Positions 23,172-33,100 of a stretch of 64,000 bases of DNA are shown here, in pieces. The number at the start of each line of letters is the position of its first letter. Position 1 is the stretch's first letter. This DNA comes from Prevotella sp. E13-27 (lineage in GTDB: Bacteria > Bacteroidota > Bacteroidia > Bacteroidales > Bacteroidaceae): the NCBI RefSeq assembly GCF_023217965.1, contig NZ_JALPSC010000002.1, positions 1,116,001 through 1,180,000 on the forward strand, in the 5' to 3' direction. Made by a program: the position numbers and the translations under genes. The notes under the pieces were generated by a model, which saw nothing but the letters and a program-made list of their open reading frames with translations, did not search any database and was not told the origin of the DNA.

Positions 23172-25394
23172 ATGAAGACAAAGTATTTTTTCCTCGCAGG
23201 TTTGGCAACCATGATGTTCGCCAGCTGCGCCGATGATGCCTTCGTTGGTGACAACAGTCCAAATGCTCAGGATGTCGCTGATAATGGTGCCATCAAGTTC
23301 GGATTCAATCTACCGAACAGGACCCGTGCGGGTGAATTTGTAGGCGCTACTGCTGCTGAAAAGCTCGGTGGCATGTTCGTTGTAGAAGGAACCAAAGGTT
23401 CTGAACAGACAGAATCTCCTTCTACAACAGTTGTTTTCGACAACTATCTCGTTGGTTACACAGCCAATACAGCTGGCGAAACAAAGTCTAACACTCACAA
23501 CTGGGAGTATGTTGGCAAACAGACTGGTATTACTAGTCGTATGACAGGTGAAACCTGGAATGCTCTCCATGATGGTGGTACCGACGCTAAGGTTCAGAGC
23601 ATCAAGTACTGGGATTACAGCACTGATCAGTATGACTTCATCGCATGGTCAACAGGTACTTGTGAGGCTATTGCTACTGGAGATGCTGCAAGTGGTAAGG
23701 TGAAGGTAACTCGCATCAACAAAGGAACGACACTTGCATCAGATGGTTTTACTTTGACCGCAGCAAGTGCTGCAGACCTCTTGCAGTGCTACTATACTGA
23801 CATAAATACCGTTCTGAAAGCAAATTATGGCCAGCCTGTAACCCTTACATTCAGAAATATGGCTGCTAAGGTTCGTGTTGCTCTCTATGAGACCGTTCCT
23901 GGCTATTCTGTTAAGAATGTACGATTCTATACATCAGATGCAAATCCTACTGCTCCTGAAGATCTCGCTTATGATAAAGAAACAGCAGCTACCCTCTTCA
24001 CCATGGGTGGGGACAAGCTCCCACAGAGTGGTGCTGTAACTGTTATGTATCCTCACATCGGTACAACTCATCGTGATGCACCTTCTGGGCAGACTAAAGA
24101 TTACAACAAGGCTAGCGTAACCGTTACTCCTGGTAGTGCAACTGCAACAACGCAGGAATTTGGTGCGTTCTCTAACCTTGCTGCTGCAGAGTTAAATGAG
24201 ACAGCAGGCAACATCTACCTTGGCAGAAATCTTCCTGCTGCATCATTCGCAGGTGTTAAAGCAGATGATTATTACACTGCAGTTATCCCCAACACCAACG
24301 GCAAACCTCTGACTCTTCGTGTTAACTATACACTTGTTTCTACTGATGGTTCTAATGAGGAAATCAAGGTTTATGGTGCAAAGGCTGTAGTGCCTTCTAC
24401 TTATACAGTATGGCAGCCTAACTACGCTTATACCTATATCTTCAAGATAAGCGACAACACCAATGGTTGGACAAGCACAACTAACACAGATCCCAAGGGT
24501 CTCTTCCCCATCACCTTTGATGCAGTTGTGACAAACTTCGTGGATGCCAATGCAGAGCAGACCACAGTAACTACTGTTGCTACTCCCTCTATCACAACTT
24601 ATCAGCAGGGACATGACCATGCTGCAAAGGATGAGTACAGCAAATCTCAGACTGCTGGTGTATCAACTGATGTAAAGGATGTTTATGTTCAGGTGATGAA
24701 CAACAGTGGTGCTACTCCATCTCTCGTAGCTGATTTGAATACTGCTGGAAAGTCACTCCTCTTCTTGGTAAGTAAGGATAATGCTTCTGAGGCAGAGGTA
24801 ATGGACGCTCTCCAGAACCGTACAAATACTTGGGAGGCTACTGACCCAATTGGTCGCAATGGTATTACTCTTACGAAGGATGCTACTCATCTTAGCAATA
24901 CTGAAACACAAATTGTTAATGGTGTTGACGATCAACCCATCACAAAGATTGCAGGTGTTGATATCTCTGCTGGTCAGGTTGCCAAGATTGATATTGATCA
25001 GTTGACTGCTAACAAAACATATGCTTATGTATATTGTACTACTATTCCTTCTGCAGATGAGAAGGTTTACCATGTTGCAGCCGATGCAACTAATGAATTA
25101 TCAGTAAAAGACAAGTACTATGACGTTGATCCTTCTACCATAGTTGCTGAAACTTCTGATGATGATAAAGCTAAAGCTGGTAAGGTTTACTTCGTTAAGA
25201 ATGTTGATGCAAATGGTGATTTTGTATCTTGGACCTTCAAGCAGACTAAGGTCGGTGATAGTGTAATAGGTCTTTTTGAGGCTCCTATTCCTGGAAGCAA
25301 GGCATCTACTTACACAGCAGGTCACTTCTACTTCGATGTTTACAACAAGAACAACGGTGCATACGCTGTGAAGGTAATTAAGGTGGTTGGCTAA
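23172..25394 (+). CDS. Fimbrillin family lipoprotein 1
   Basis: A 740-aa predicted pilin-like lipoprotein. Signal peptide and lipobox MKTKYFFLAGLATMMFASC (Cys19). Fimbrillin hallmarks: basic/aromatic strand text NWEYVG and IKYWDYSTDQYDFIAWS, the NMAAKVRVALYETVPGYSV segment in the second beta-sandwich, and W..NYAYTYIFKI at the end of the conserved region (about 415-430). A C-terminal extension of roughly 290 aa of unknown fold follows. Export as a lipoprotein, outer-membrane transfer and proteolytic activation for donor-strand polymerisation are known for the family and only inferred here. The ATG at 23172 is preferred over an upstream in-frame extension that overlaps the previous gene. The leader CTTTTCAATT resembles that of fimbrillin 2. 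Confidence 0.85.
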   Translation: MKTKYFFLAGLATMMFASCADDAFVGDNSPNAQDVADNGAIKFGFNLPNRTRAGEFVGATAAEKLGGMFVVEGTKGSEQTESPSTTVVFDNYLVGYTANTAGETKSNTHNWEYVGKQTGITSRMTGETWNALHDGGTDAKVQSIKYWDYSTDQYDFIAWSTGTCEAIATGDAASGKVKVTRINKGTTLASDGFTLTAASAADLLQCYYTDINTVLKANYGQPVTLTFRNMAAKVRVALYETVPGYSVKNVRFYTSDANPTAPEDLAYDKETAATLFTMGGDKLPQSGAVTVMYPHIGTTHRDAPSGQTKDYNKASVTVTPGSATATTQEFGAFSNLAAAELNETAGNIYLGRNLPAASFAGVKADDYYTAVIPNTNGKPLTLRVNYTLVSTDGSNEEIKVYGAKAVVPSTYTVWQPNYAYTYIFKISDNTNGWTSTTNTDPKGLFPITFDAVVTNFVDANAEQTTVTTVATPSITTYQQGHDHAAKDEYSKSQTAGVSTDVKDVYVQVMNNSGATPSLVADLNTAGKSLLFLVSKDNASEAEVMDALQNRTNTWEATDPIGRNGITLTKDATHLSNTETQIVNGVDDQPITKIAGVDISAGQVAKIDIDQLTANKTYAYVYCTTIPSADEKVYHVAADATNELSVKDKYYDVDPSTIVAETSDDDKAKAGKVYFVKNVDANGDFVSWTFKQTKVGDSVIGLFEAPIPGSKASTYTAGHFYFDVYNKNNGAYAVKVIKVVG

Positions 25395-25405
25395 TCCTCT
25401 CAATA

Positions 25406-25436
25406 AGCTCGACACGGTTCGACTCCGTGTCGGGCT
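25406..25436 (+). other. 12-bp hairpin with TTCGACT loop after fimbrillin 1
   Basis: AGCTCGACACGG pairs with CCGTGTCGGGCT (one T-G pair at position 4) around the seven-base loop TTCGACT, 12 nt after the stop codon. No T-run follows, so it is not a standard terminator. The loop matches the tRNA T-loop consensus UUCRANU. A second hairpin of identical geometry follows the next gene. Confidence 0.85.
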
Positions 25437-25543
25437 ACTAAGTAAAAAACTAAGTAACAAACAAAACAATGAAAGAAAGGGCCGGTGCCCTCAAAGAGAA
25501 CAAATAACAATATTTATTAATAACATTTTAAAACTTTACAATT

Positions 25544-27436
25544 ATGAAAAAGAACTATCTATTAGCAACAGCACTCGCCATCATGACTATGGCCAGCTGC
25601 TCAGACAATGACTTCGTAGGTGACCAGAGGGCACTTAATGCGGAGAGTGAGGGAGCGATAAGCTTCAGCATGAATACTCCCGCAGTGACAAGAGCTGCAG
25701 ATAAAACTGCTGGCGATGCCGCTGCAGATCTGAATAACCGCTTTGTCATTTGGGGTGAGAAGAATGAGGCAGGTACTGGAGCTGCTGCATCAGACGCAAA
25801 TCTAGTATTCAAGAATTATAAGGTAGAATACACAGCTAATACTGCTTATAACACTACTTCCAATACCAAGAACTGGGAGTATGTGGGTTTAACACCTTAC
25901 ACTCAATTTACGCCCTACTTATCTACAACGCAGACTATTAAGTACTGGGACTACGCGGCAACGAAATATACATTTACTGCTGTGTCTGCCTTGGATGCTG
26001 ATATCACTAACGGTAAGGTCGTGATTGCAAAGAACACAACAGGAGCATCATCCTCCGACTTCAACAAGGGTTATGAAATTGAGGTTAAAACAGGAGCTTC
26101 ATTAGATGATATCTTCGTTGCAGATCGTAATGTGATTAATCAAGGAAATGGTAAAGACCGTACAGCAACGAATGCTTATGGTGGTAATGTTACTATGCGT
26201 TTCCGCAACTTTATGTCTAAAATTCGTTTTGGTATTTACGAGACTATACCAGGATATAAGGTGAAGATTACGAAGGTATATTACAATAGTTCGAACAGCA
26301 CAACTAACTTTGGTGTTGATGGTAAGTTCTTAACAGTAGGAGATGGAAGCTCTACTCATACACAATTCACAGTTACTTATGAGGATCCCTCAAATAAGGC
26401 TGTTGTAAATGTGAAGAGTGAAACGACTCCTGCAAGCGGTACCTATTTTGAGACTGCAAAAGCTGATGGTAGCTTCCCCAAGACTACTGTCCCCTTCCTA
26501 AGTGCAACGGAGATTGGTTCTACGGCTCCAACAGCGACTTTTAACAAGTCTGTTCAGGAGACAGATGGAGGACCCATTAAGACTGGTGTATACACAACAA
26601 TTCTTCCATTCACAAGTAATGACGCCAACATTAAGTTAAAGATAGATTTCCAGTTAATCTCTGAGGATACGGGTGAAACTATCGATATAGCAGAAAGAAC
26701 TGCGGAAGTTCCTGCAGCATATTGTCAGTGGAAGAGCAACTATGCTTATACTTACATCTTTAAGATTAATGACGACAATCTCTATCCTATCACCTTCGAC
26801 GCTGTTGAGGTTGTTGATGAGAACGGCACAGCTGAGTACATAACAACAGTTACCGAGCCGAGCATCACAACGTTTGGTGTGAAGGATAGCAAGTACTCTT
26901 CCGGCAAGAATGAGTATGTAACTGGTACAGATATCTATGCAACATTCGTGAAGGGTAGCGCTGTTCAGACTCCTTCGTTAACAGAAAGTACTAAGGCAAA
27001 TTATGTACAGATTTATCAGGTATCAACAGCTGACGCCGTCAACTTCCCGATTACAGAGGCTTCTGTAGCTGAAAGACTGGCTGAAACACCTCTTGGATCA
27101 GCTAAGATAACCTGCACCAATGTTACCACATCTAGCGATGGAACATACTTCACGGATACAAAAGCACCTTCTGTTGAATCTTCTGTTCCTGCTGAGGATG
27201 GTACAACAAAGACCATTAAGGCTGTGAAGCTGCCAGGTGCTAAGACAAACACCTATGCTATCGAGTATATTACATACGATGCTGGTACGGTTCTCACCAC
27301 TGAACAATCAAAGGTTGGCTATTATGCTGAGTCTGGCGGTGTTTATACTAAACAGGCTGATGGAAATGGTGATAATAGCACCAAGTACTACAAACAGATC
27401 AAGACCTACAAGATTATCAAGGTTGTAGCTGAGTAG
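25544..27436 (+). CDS. Fimbrillin family lipoprotein 2
   Basis: A 630-aa predicted lipoprotein paralogous to fimbrillin 1. Lipobox MKKNYLLATALAIMTMASC (Cys19), then SDNDFVGDQRALN, close to fimbrillin 1's ADDAFVGDNSPN. Shared blocks: NWEYVG, IKYWDYAATKYTFTA, MRFRNFMSKIRFGIYETIPGYKVKI, and WKSNYAYTYIFKI followed by LYPITFDAVE. The C-terminal roughly 220 aa also align in outline (TVTEPSITTFG). It probably arose by tandem duplication together with its 3' hairpin. It starts after a 149-nt gap that holds the hairpin and an AT-rich leader. Confidence 0.87.
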   Translation: MKKNYLLATALAIMTMASCSDNDFVGDQRALNAESEGAISFSMNTPAVTRAADKTAGDAAADLNNRFVIWGEKNEAGTGAAASDANLVFKNYKVEYTANTAYNTTSNTKNWEYVGLTPYTQFTPYLSTTQTIKYWDYAATKYTFTAVSALDADITNGKVVIAKNTTGASSSDFNKGYEIEVKTGASLDDIFVADRNVINQGNGKDRTATNAYGGNVTMRFRNFMSKIRFGIYETIPGYKVKITKVYYNSSNSTTNFGVDGKFLTVGDGSSTHTQFTVTYEDPSNKAVVNVKSETTPASGTYFETAKADGSFPKTTVPFLSATEIGSTAPTATFNKSVQETDGGPIKTGVYTTILPFTSNDANIKLKIDFQLISEDTGETIDIAERTAEVPAAYCQWKSNYAYTYIFKINDDNLYPITFDAVEVVDENGTAEYITTVTEPSITTFGVKDSKYSSGKNEYVTGTDIYATFVKGSAVQTPSLTESTKANYVQIYQVSTADAVNFPITEASVAERLAETPLGSAKITCTNVTTSSDGTYFTDTKAPSVESSVPAEDGTTKTIKAVKLPGAKTNTYAIEYITYDAGTVLTTEQSKVGYYAESGGVYTKQADGNGDNSTKYYKQIKTYKIIKVVAE

Positions 27437-27456
27437 CCCTAACCCTCTCTACCATA

Positions 27457-27487
27457 AACTCAGCGGGGTTCGACTCCCCGCTGGGTT
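27457..27487 (+). other. 12-bp hairpin with TTCGACT loop after fimbrillin 2
   Basis: AACTCAGCGGGG pairs with CCCCGCTGGGTT around TTCGACT, 20 nt after the stop codon. It has the same stem length, the same wobble position and the same loop as the hairpin at 25406-25436, while five base pairs are exchanged for others. A short GC-rich motif (GGCCGGGCC, 27525 onward) follows, as GGGCCGGTGCCC does after the first hairpin. Confidence 0.85.
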
Positions 27488-27555
27488 ACAAAGAAAAGAA
27501 AGAAAAAAACTGCGCACAACATGAGGCCGGGCCTTTGGGCGCAAAGAAAGAATAA

Positions 27556-28812
27556 ATGACAAACAACTATCACGATAATAAGGCGATGGCTTTGGGCCTA
27601 ATGAGCACAATGAGACTCATGGGGCTTAAGAGACTCATAGGACTTATGGGACTTATGAGCCTCACAGCCTGCTCTATCAGTAGCGATGAGGTGACTGAGA
27701 TCCAGTCACAGACACCTGCTACGATGGAAGTAGCCATCAGCTTAAGTGGTAGCGAGAGTCAGGAAGATGCAGTCACCAGAGCTGCGGGCAAGCCGCTGCA
27801 TGATGCAGGACCTACGCAGTTCACGGTATGGGGATACAAGGATATGAGATTTGTAGCTGACGTCTATGGCGACATGCAGACCGTGTTCCCCGGATACGCC
27901 GTAGATTGGCACGAAGGCAGCGCAGCCACAACAACAACGAACAGCAACGGATGGGAGTATATAAAGGCCGATCCAGAACAGACCATCAAGTACTGGGACT
28001 TCAGCGCCAAGGCGTATCGCTTCTTTGGGGTGACAGGAACCCCAAGTGGAGCTGAGGGAACCTATGGTGGCGTCGGGACCTATTGGACCTCTGGGTCTTA
28101 TAAGACATATAAGCTAACCCTCAGCGCTGACGCGAGTGGTGTCGATAAAGCCACAATAGATGCAAACATCGCGGCTACCCCCTACTTCTCGCGACTGTGG
28201 TTCTCAACGGGAGACCCTGTAGCCTACCCTAATAAGAAGTTCGGAAAGCCGGTGACTCTGGAGTTCTTGAAGCCTCTCACGCGCGTGCGATACATATTTA
28301 AATACGCGTACCCGCGCGAGGGCATCAAACTGACGGATGCCAGCTTCAAGCCAACAGCAGATGTCGCTGCCGCAGAAGAGGAAAAAGTAAAGATAGCCCG
28401 TAAGGGCACCGTAACGGTTCACTACCCCAAAGACGGTACAGAGACCAAGGAGTGGTACACCACAGAGGTTGATGCAGATAAGTCAACCCGTCTAACAGAC
28501 CTTACCGTGGACTACGACCCAGAGGACGACAGCAAGAACTACGTGACATTGTCGTCAGGCCTGATGACCAGCGATGGCTGGTACGTGTTGTTGCCAAACA
28601 ATACGCAGGGCAGCTATACCCTGAGCGTCAAGGTAAATGGAGAAACAAAGACGGCTGTAGTGCCGCAACAATATATGCAGTGGCTGCCAGGCTACAGCTA
28701 CACCTATATCTTCAAGATTACCGATGAAGGTGGCGTGGAGATTGGATGGGTAGAATATGCCGTGACATCGTGGACAGAACTGGAAGCGGACCGACCGGTG
28801 TACAACTGGTAA
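27556..28812 (+). CDS. Fimbrillin family lipoprotein 3
   Basis: A 418-aa predicted lipoprotein with lipobox LMSLTAC (Cys39). The signal peptide is unusual: it is a run of near-repeats (RLMGLKRLIGLMGLMSL) encoded by a degenerate 9-bp DNA repeat. Several in-frame ATGs (27556, 27586, 27601, 27610) make the true start uncertain. The mature part has fimbrillin blocks: FTVWGYKDMRF, NGWEYIKADPEQTIKYWDFSAKAYRFFG, VTLEFLKPLTRVRYIFKYAYPREGIKL, and WLPGYSYTYIFKITDEGG near the C-terminus. It lacks the long C-terminal extension of fimbrillins 1 and 2. The role is a probable accessory or tip pilin. Confidence 0.83.
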   Translation: MTNNYHDNKAMALGLMSTMRLMGLKRLIGLMGLMSLTACSISSDEVTEIQSQTPATMEVAISLSGSESQEDAVTRAAGKPLHDAGPTQFTVWGYKDMRFVADVYGDMQTVFPGYAVDWHEGSAATTTTNSNGWEYIKADPEQTIKYWDFSAKAYRFFGVTGTPSGAEGTYGGVGTYWTSGSYKTYKLTLSADASGVDKATIDANIAATPYFSRLWFSTGDPVAYPNKKFGKPVTLEFLKPLTRVRYIFKYAYPREGIKLTDASFKPTADVAAAEEEKVKIARKGTVTVHYPKDGTETKEWYTTEVDADKSTRLTDLTVDYDPEDDSKNYVTLSSGLMTSDGWYVLLPNNTQGSYTLSVKVNGETKTAVVPQQYMQWLPGYSYTYIFKITDEGGVEIGWVEYAVTSWTELEADRPVYNW

Positions 28813-28870
28813 GTGAAGAGTGAAAAGTGAAGAGTGAAGAATCGGCTTCGCCGGTTTAAGTAAAATGAAG
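28811..28870 (+). repeat. GTGAAGAGTGAA simple repeat spanning the next start codon
   Basis: Copies of AGTGAAGAGTGAA fill the 52-nt gap and continue as ATGAAGAGTGAA, which is the start codon and first codons of the next gene. It contains the 19-mer shared with 19214-19232 and a small hairpin CGGC-TTC-GCCG. Confidence 0.7.
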
Positions 28871-30139
28871 AGTGAACAGACCATAGTAAGCGAGCTGAGA
28901 AGGCTGATGGGACTCATGAGACCAATGGGGCTTATGGGACTCATAGGGCTTATGGGGCTTATGAGCCTTGTGGGCTGCTCGTCTGACGATGACGAGCTGA
29001 AGCCTCAGACACCGCAGGGAACGATTATCCCAGAGGTTGCCAGCTATGTTACCTGGTTTGAAGAGCTTCAGGGAACGAGTGGATCCAGTAGGACTGAGGG
29101 TTCTAGTAGGTCTAATGAGCCCATTAAACCCATCAAGACCATCAAGCCCAACAAAGTTTGGAGCGCCCCTTCAGGATTTGTGGACTACGAGGGTGGCAAA
29201 CAGCCTATTGGTATTGCCTTTACACAGAACGACCAAGCGCCAAAGATGGGCAACTTCTTCTTTAGCAGCGGCAAGTGGCGCACGAGTGTGGAAGACATCC
29301 AAACGGCTACCTACTACCTCTATGGCTATATACCACACTTGCCCGCTATCCATTACACCCTTACGGATATTGACCCTGGTACAGGTGGCGCAAACGACAA
29401 ATACAGCACAGGAGCTATCATGACGCTGGAGAACGTTCCATCTGTGATGTCCAGCGACCTGTGTGTAGCAATAGGTGCCAAGGAGGGAACTGACAAGGAG
29501 ACTGTTGAGGGACTGCGCAGGGGTAGCTTCGCTTTCGCAGCAGAGCCAACAGCGAAAGATGCGCCAAGGAACTACGTCTTCCTGCTCTTCGACCACCTGT
29601 ATGCTGCAATCCGCGTCAAGATGAGGGTACATGGCGACTATGCCACTATGCGCACCATTAAACTGAAGTCGCTACAGCTAAGTACGATGGCTGGCGAGAC
29701 AATGAGTAAGGATCATAACACCATCACCATTACGCTGCAGGCCAACGATGGTAGTGCGAGTCCCATTCAGAGCATCACCTACGAGCAAACAGGCATGGAG
29801 ATTGGCTCAGGCGACGAAGAAGGACTTGAGTTCTGGAAGTCAGAGGCTTCAGCTGGCCATGAGCTGACAACAAGCTACCAACCATTCATCGGATACTTCA
29901 TGCCGAGTGGTATCACGACGATGATACTGACCAGCAAGTATGATGTCTATGACACGAAAGGCAACCTGATTCGCGAGGACTGCAAGGCTACTAACACAAT
30001 GGTACTCAAGGACTTGCTGACAGAACAAAAGTTAACAGGACGAGGCAAAAGATATACCATAAATATGACCATCCATCCGACGTACTTGTATATGTTGTCG
30101 GAACCGGACTTGGACAACCCAACGGTGGTGGTTAATTGA
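28865..30139 (+). CDS. Fimbrillin-like lipoprotein 4
   Basis: A 424-aa predicted lipoprotein, lipobox SLVGC (Cys38), whose signal peptide is built of GLM/GLI repeats (LMRPMGLMGLIGLMGLMSL). A short Ser/Lys/Pro-rich stretch follows at about 75-100 (EGSSRSNEPIKPIKTIKPNK) that is itself repeat-like at DNA level. The conserved fimbrillin block is FDHLYAAIRVKMRVHGDYATMRTIKLKSLQL, and the end reads GKRYTINMTIHPTYLYMLSEPDLDNPTVVVN. It is more divergent than the three preceding genes and could be a minor or tip subunit. The next gene starts only 23 nt downstream, so the giant protein gene is tied to the fimbrillin operon. Confidence 0.78.
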   Translation: MKSEQTIVSELRRLMGLMRPMGLMGLIGLMGLMSLVGCSSDDDELKPQTPQGTIIPEVASYVTWFEELQGTSGSSRTEGSSRSNEPIKPIKTIKPNKVWSAPSGFVDYEGGKQPIGIAFTQNDQAPKMGNFFFSSGKWRTSVEDIQTATYYLYGYIPHLPAIHYTLTDIDPGTGGANDKYSTGAIMTLENVPSVMSSDLCVAIGAKEGTDKETVEGLRRGSFAFAAEPTAKDAPRNYVFLLFDHLYAAIRVKMRVHGDYATMRTIKLKSLQLSTMAGETMSKDHNTITITLQANDGSASPIQSITYEQTGMEIGSGDEEGLEFWKSEASAGHELTTSYQPFIGYFMPSGITTMILTSKYDVYDTKGNLIREDCKATNTMVLKDLLTEQKLTGRGKRYTINMTIHPTYLYMLSEPDLDNPTVVVN

Positions 30140-30162
30140 GAATTTATAATTGAGAATTGACG

Positions 30163-33100
30163 ATGAGACGATATATTACCATAATGTTAATTGTACTCCT
30201 GAGCACGATTGTAGCGCAGGGGCAGATTAGGATTGGCGGTAATGTGTATGGCGGTGGCAACCAGGCAATGGTGAAAGGCTCTACGAGCGTTACGGTGAAG
30301 GCTGGCGACATCGGCGCTGTACTTGACGCGCAGGCAACACGACCGCTTACTGACCCTAAGGGCAGAGTGTTTGGCGGTGCCCGTATGGCAAATGTGGGTG
30401 GAAACGCATTTGTGAACATTGATGGTAAGAACGCTACCGACTATATCCTTATTAATCAGGTATATGGCGGCAATGATATATCAGGACGCATTGGTACTGG
30501 AACTGTTCCCACGTTGCTGGAAGCTGTGCTGAAAGGTGCTGAGACCAAGGAGACCTATCCGAATAAGAACGCTATAGATAACACCTTCAACAGCTTTGTG
30601 CGCATCAGCACTAAGGTATTGATGGATAACGGAGACACAGTTAAATATTCTCAAGAAGAGGTAGATTTAGCTTCTACCGACCTTGATAATGCTGCTTACG
30701 GCAAGACACCTGGTGTAGATGCGAAGCCCGATCCTACAGCCAAGAAGATTTATATCGGACAGCTCTTCGGTGGCGGTAACGGTGACTTTAAATATCTGGA
30801 TGAAAATGGAGACTCGCTAAGAGATAATGATGACTATGTCGTCAAGGAAGGTGACAGCATCATTGCAAGGAGTAAAGTTCCTTTCGTACTGCCCGAACTG
30901 AACAAGACATATCTTGAAATCAATGGTGGCTCTATTGTTTATGGCTATGGCGGCGGTAATAATGCCACGGTGAAGGAGGAAACGGTAATCCACTTCAACA
31001 ACCCCAGTGCGGTGGTGAACCATATCTGGACCATTGCTGCTGGTGTGGAGGTTGCCGAAGGCACGACAGGTGCCATCGACCTGCTCACTAACGCCCGCTT
31101 CAAGGAGATGGGTATCAACACCACCTTCTCGCAACCCAGCAGTGGTGCCTATCAGGTAGGCCGCTTCTTTGGTGGTAACAACAAGGCTGAGATGCACATC
31201 CGTCCGACGTGGAACCTGCTGGCAGGTAAGGTGCGTAACCTCTATAGCGGTGGTAACCGTGGTGCTATGACCTCTCCGACGGGTCTGCTGCTTGAAATCA
31301 AGGACTACTCCAGCCTTATCGTTGATAACCTGTATGGCGGTTGCCGTATGGCAGACGTGAAGCCAACGGTGAACGGCGAATATTCGCCTTGTACGAACCT
31401 GCCAGGCTATAACTTCCCCAACGAACTGTCGGCACGTACGCTGGTACGTGGTGGATATGTGCATAATGTCTATGGCGGTAACGACGTGACGGGTACCGTC
31501 TATGGCGGTAATGCCGTAGGTATCTATACCAACGTCTATGGTAATGTGTATGGTGGTGGTAACGGTGCCTACCCATATACTGACTTGATCAGTGAGGACA
31601 ATGAAACGTATGGTGAGACCTATGGAGATTTCCATTACAACGTTACTACGGGAAGATCAGTAGATGCACTGAATGCGTTCCGTCCGAATGCTGAGCAGGT
31701 GTCTATCCGATTGAAGGGTAAAGCTGCCAACGATCAAACCATCATCCACGGTTCTGTCTTCGTCGGTGGTAACTGTGCATCGCTGCATGTCAAGAAGAAG
31801 AATCCGTTGATAGAACTGAAGATGGGTTCACACGTCGTTGTTGATAATGTATATCTCGGCAACAATGGTGAGGGTATGATAGACACCGCATTCCTGAATA
31901 GATATGCCGATGATAACTACTCGACACTGAATTTGACTAATGCTGCGACCTTCGCTGAGTATATGGAAGGTGTCGCCATGACTCAACAGCCTCGCATCGT
32001 GTTTGACAACGTTGCCAACGGTGACCCTGATAACTATGTCGATTTCTCCAGTTACGTAGGTTCCTTCTTCTGTGGCGGTAACGTAGGTAGTATGGCTATT
32101 CCTGGCAAGATGAGCATAACCATCGACAAAGGCCTGAATATCTATAATAAGTTCGTGGGTGGCTGTAACAATGCCGATATTACTGCTCAAGAAGGTCTGA
32201 ATGCTTTCTACGAAGGCGGTATCATAGGCTCTAAAGATGAACGTGGAGATATTGTTGAAAATACAAACTATTATACCGACGACGGAACGGAATCAGGCAA
32301 TATCAAAGACCGTCTGGAGATTAATTTCCAGAACATGGTTATCATGCCTCTGCGATGGAATGAGACATTTGAAAATGTATTTACTAAGAATGGTAACGTT
32401 GCTACTAAACTTACGGCAGGAAAGGAATATTATCATACGGATTTGCGCTCAACCAAGTTCGTTGCTGATGGTACGGAGACGGCAGATGCAACTCACACAT
32501 ACTATGAGCTGACGAAAATTGGTAATGCCCTTGAGTGGAATACGGCAAAATGGTCTATTCCGGAAGATAACTTCATCAGAGTAGCAAACGGTTCTTCTGT
32601 GGATGAAGACACCCGTCTGATAGAAGGTAATGTCTATGGTGGTTGTTACAACAGTGGTCACGTCAACGGTAACATCGTCCTCAATATTAACGAAGATGTA
32701 TTGAAGAGGGAAGATATCTTCGGTACGGGAACGAGCGAATTGTTTGGTCATGAGAAATCTCATGTGAAATTCGATGACCAGCGCGACGACGTGATGGCTG
32801 TAGCCCTGTCAGTGTTCAGTGCCGGACATGGTGAGAAGACAGAGGTATGGGGTAGCACTACTGCAAACCTCAACAAGGGCTACACCTTACAGATATTCGG
32901 AGGTGGCGAGCAGGGTGTTGTCGGTAAGAGACTGCATGCCGAAAATGGTACACCTATTGTGGATGGTGAGGGCAACTATAGTTATGAGTTCGACCCGAGA
33001 TATAGCACCACGGTAAACCTGAAAGGTATTACAACGGTAAACTCTAAAGATGAAAAAGTAGAGAATCTGGCAGAAGCAGAATATCTGTATGGTGGTGGTA

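Noticed and set aside
25406..25436. tRNA fragment or tRNA gene
   Set aside because: The loop looks like a T-loop, but the stem is 12 bp instead of 5 and no acceptor, D or anticodon arms are present around it.
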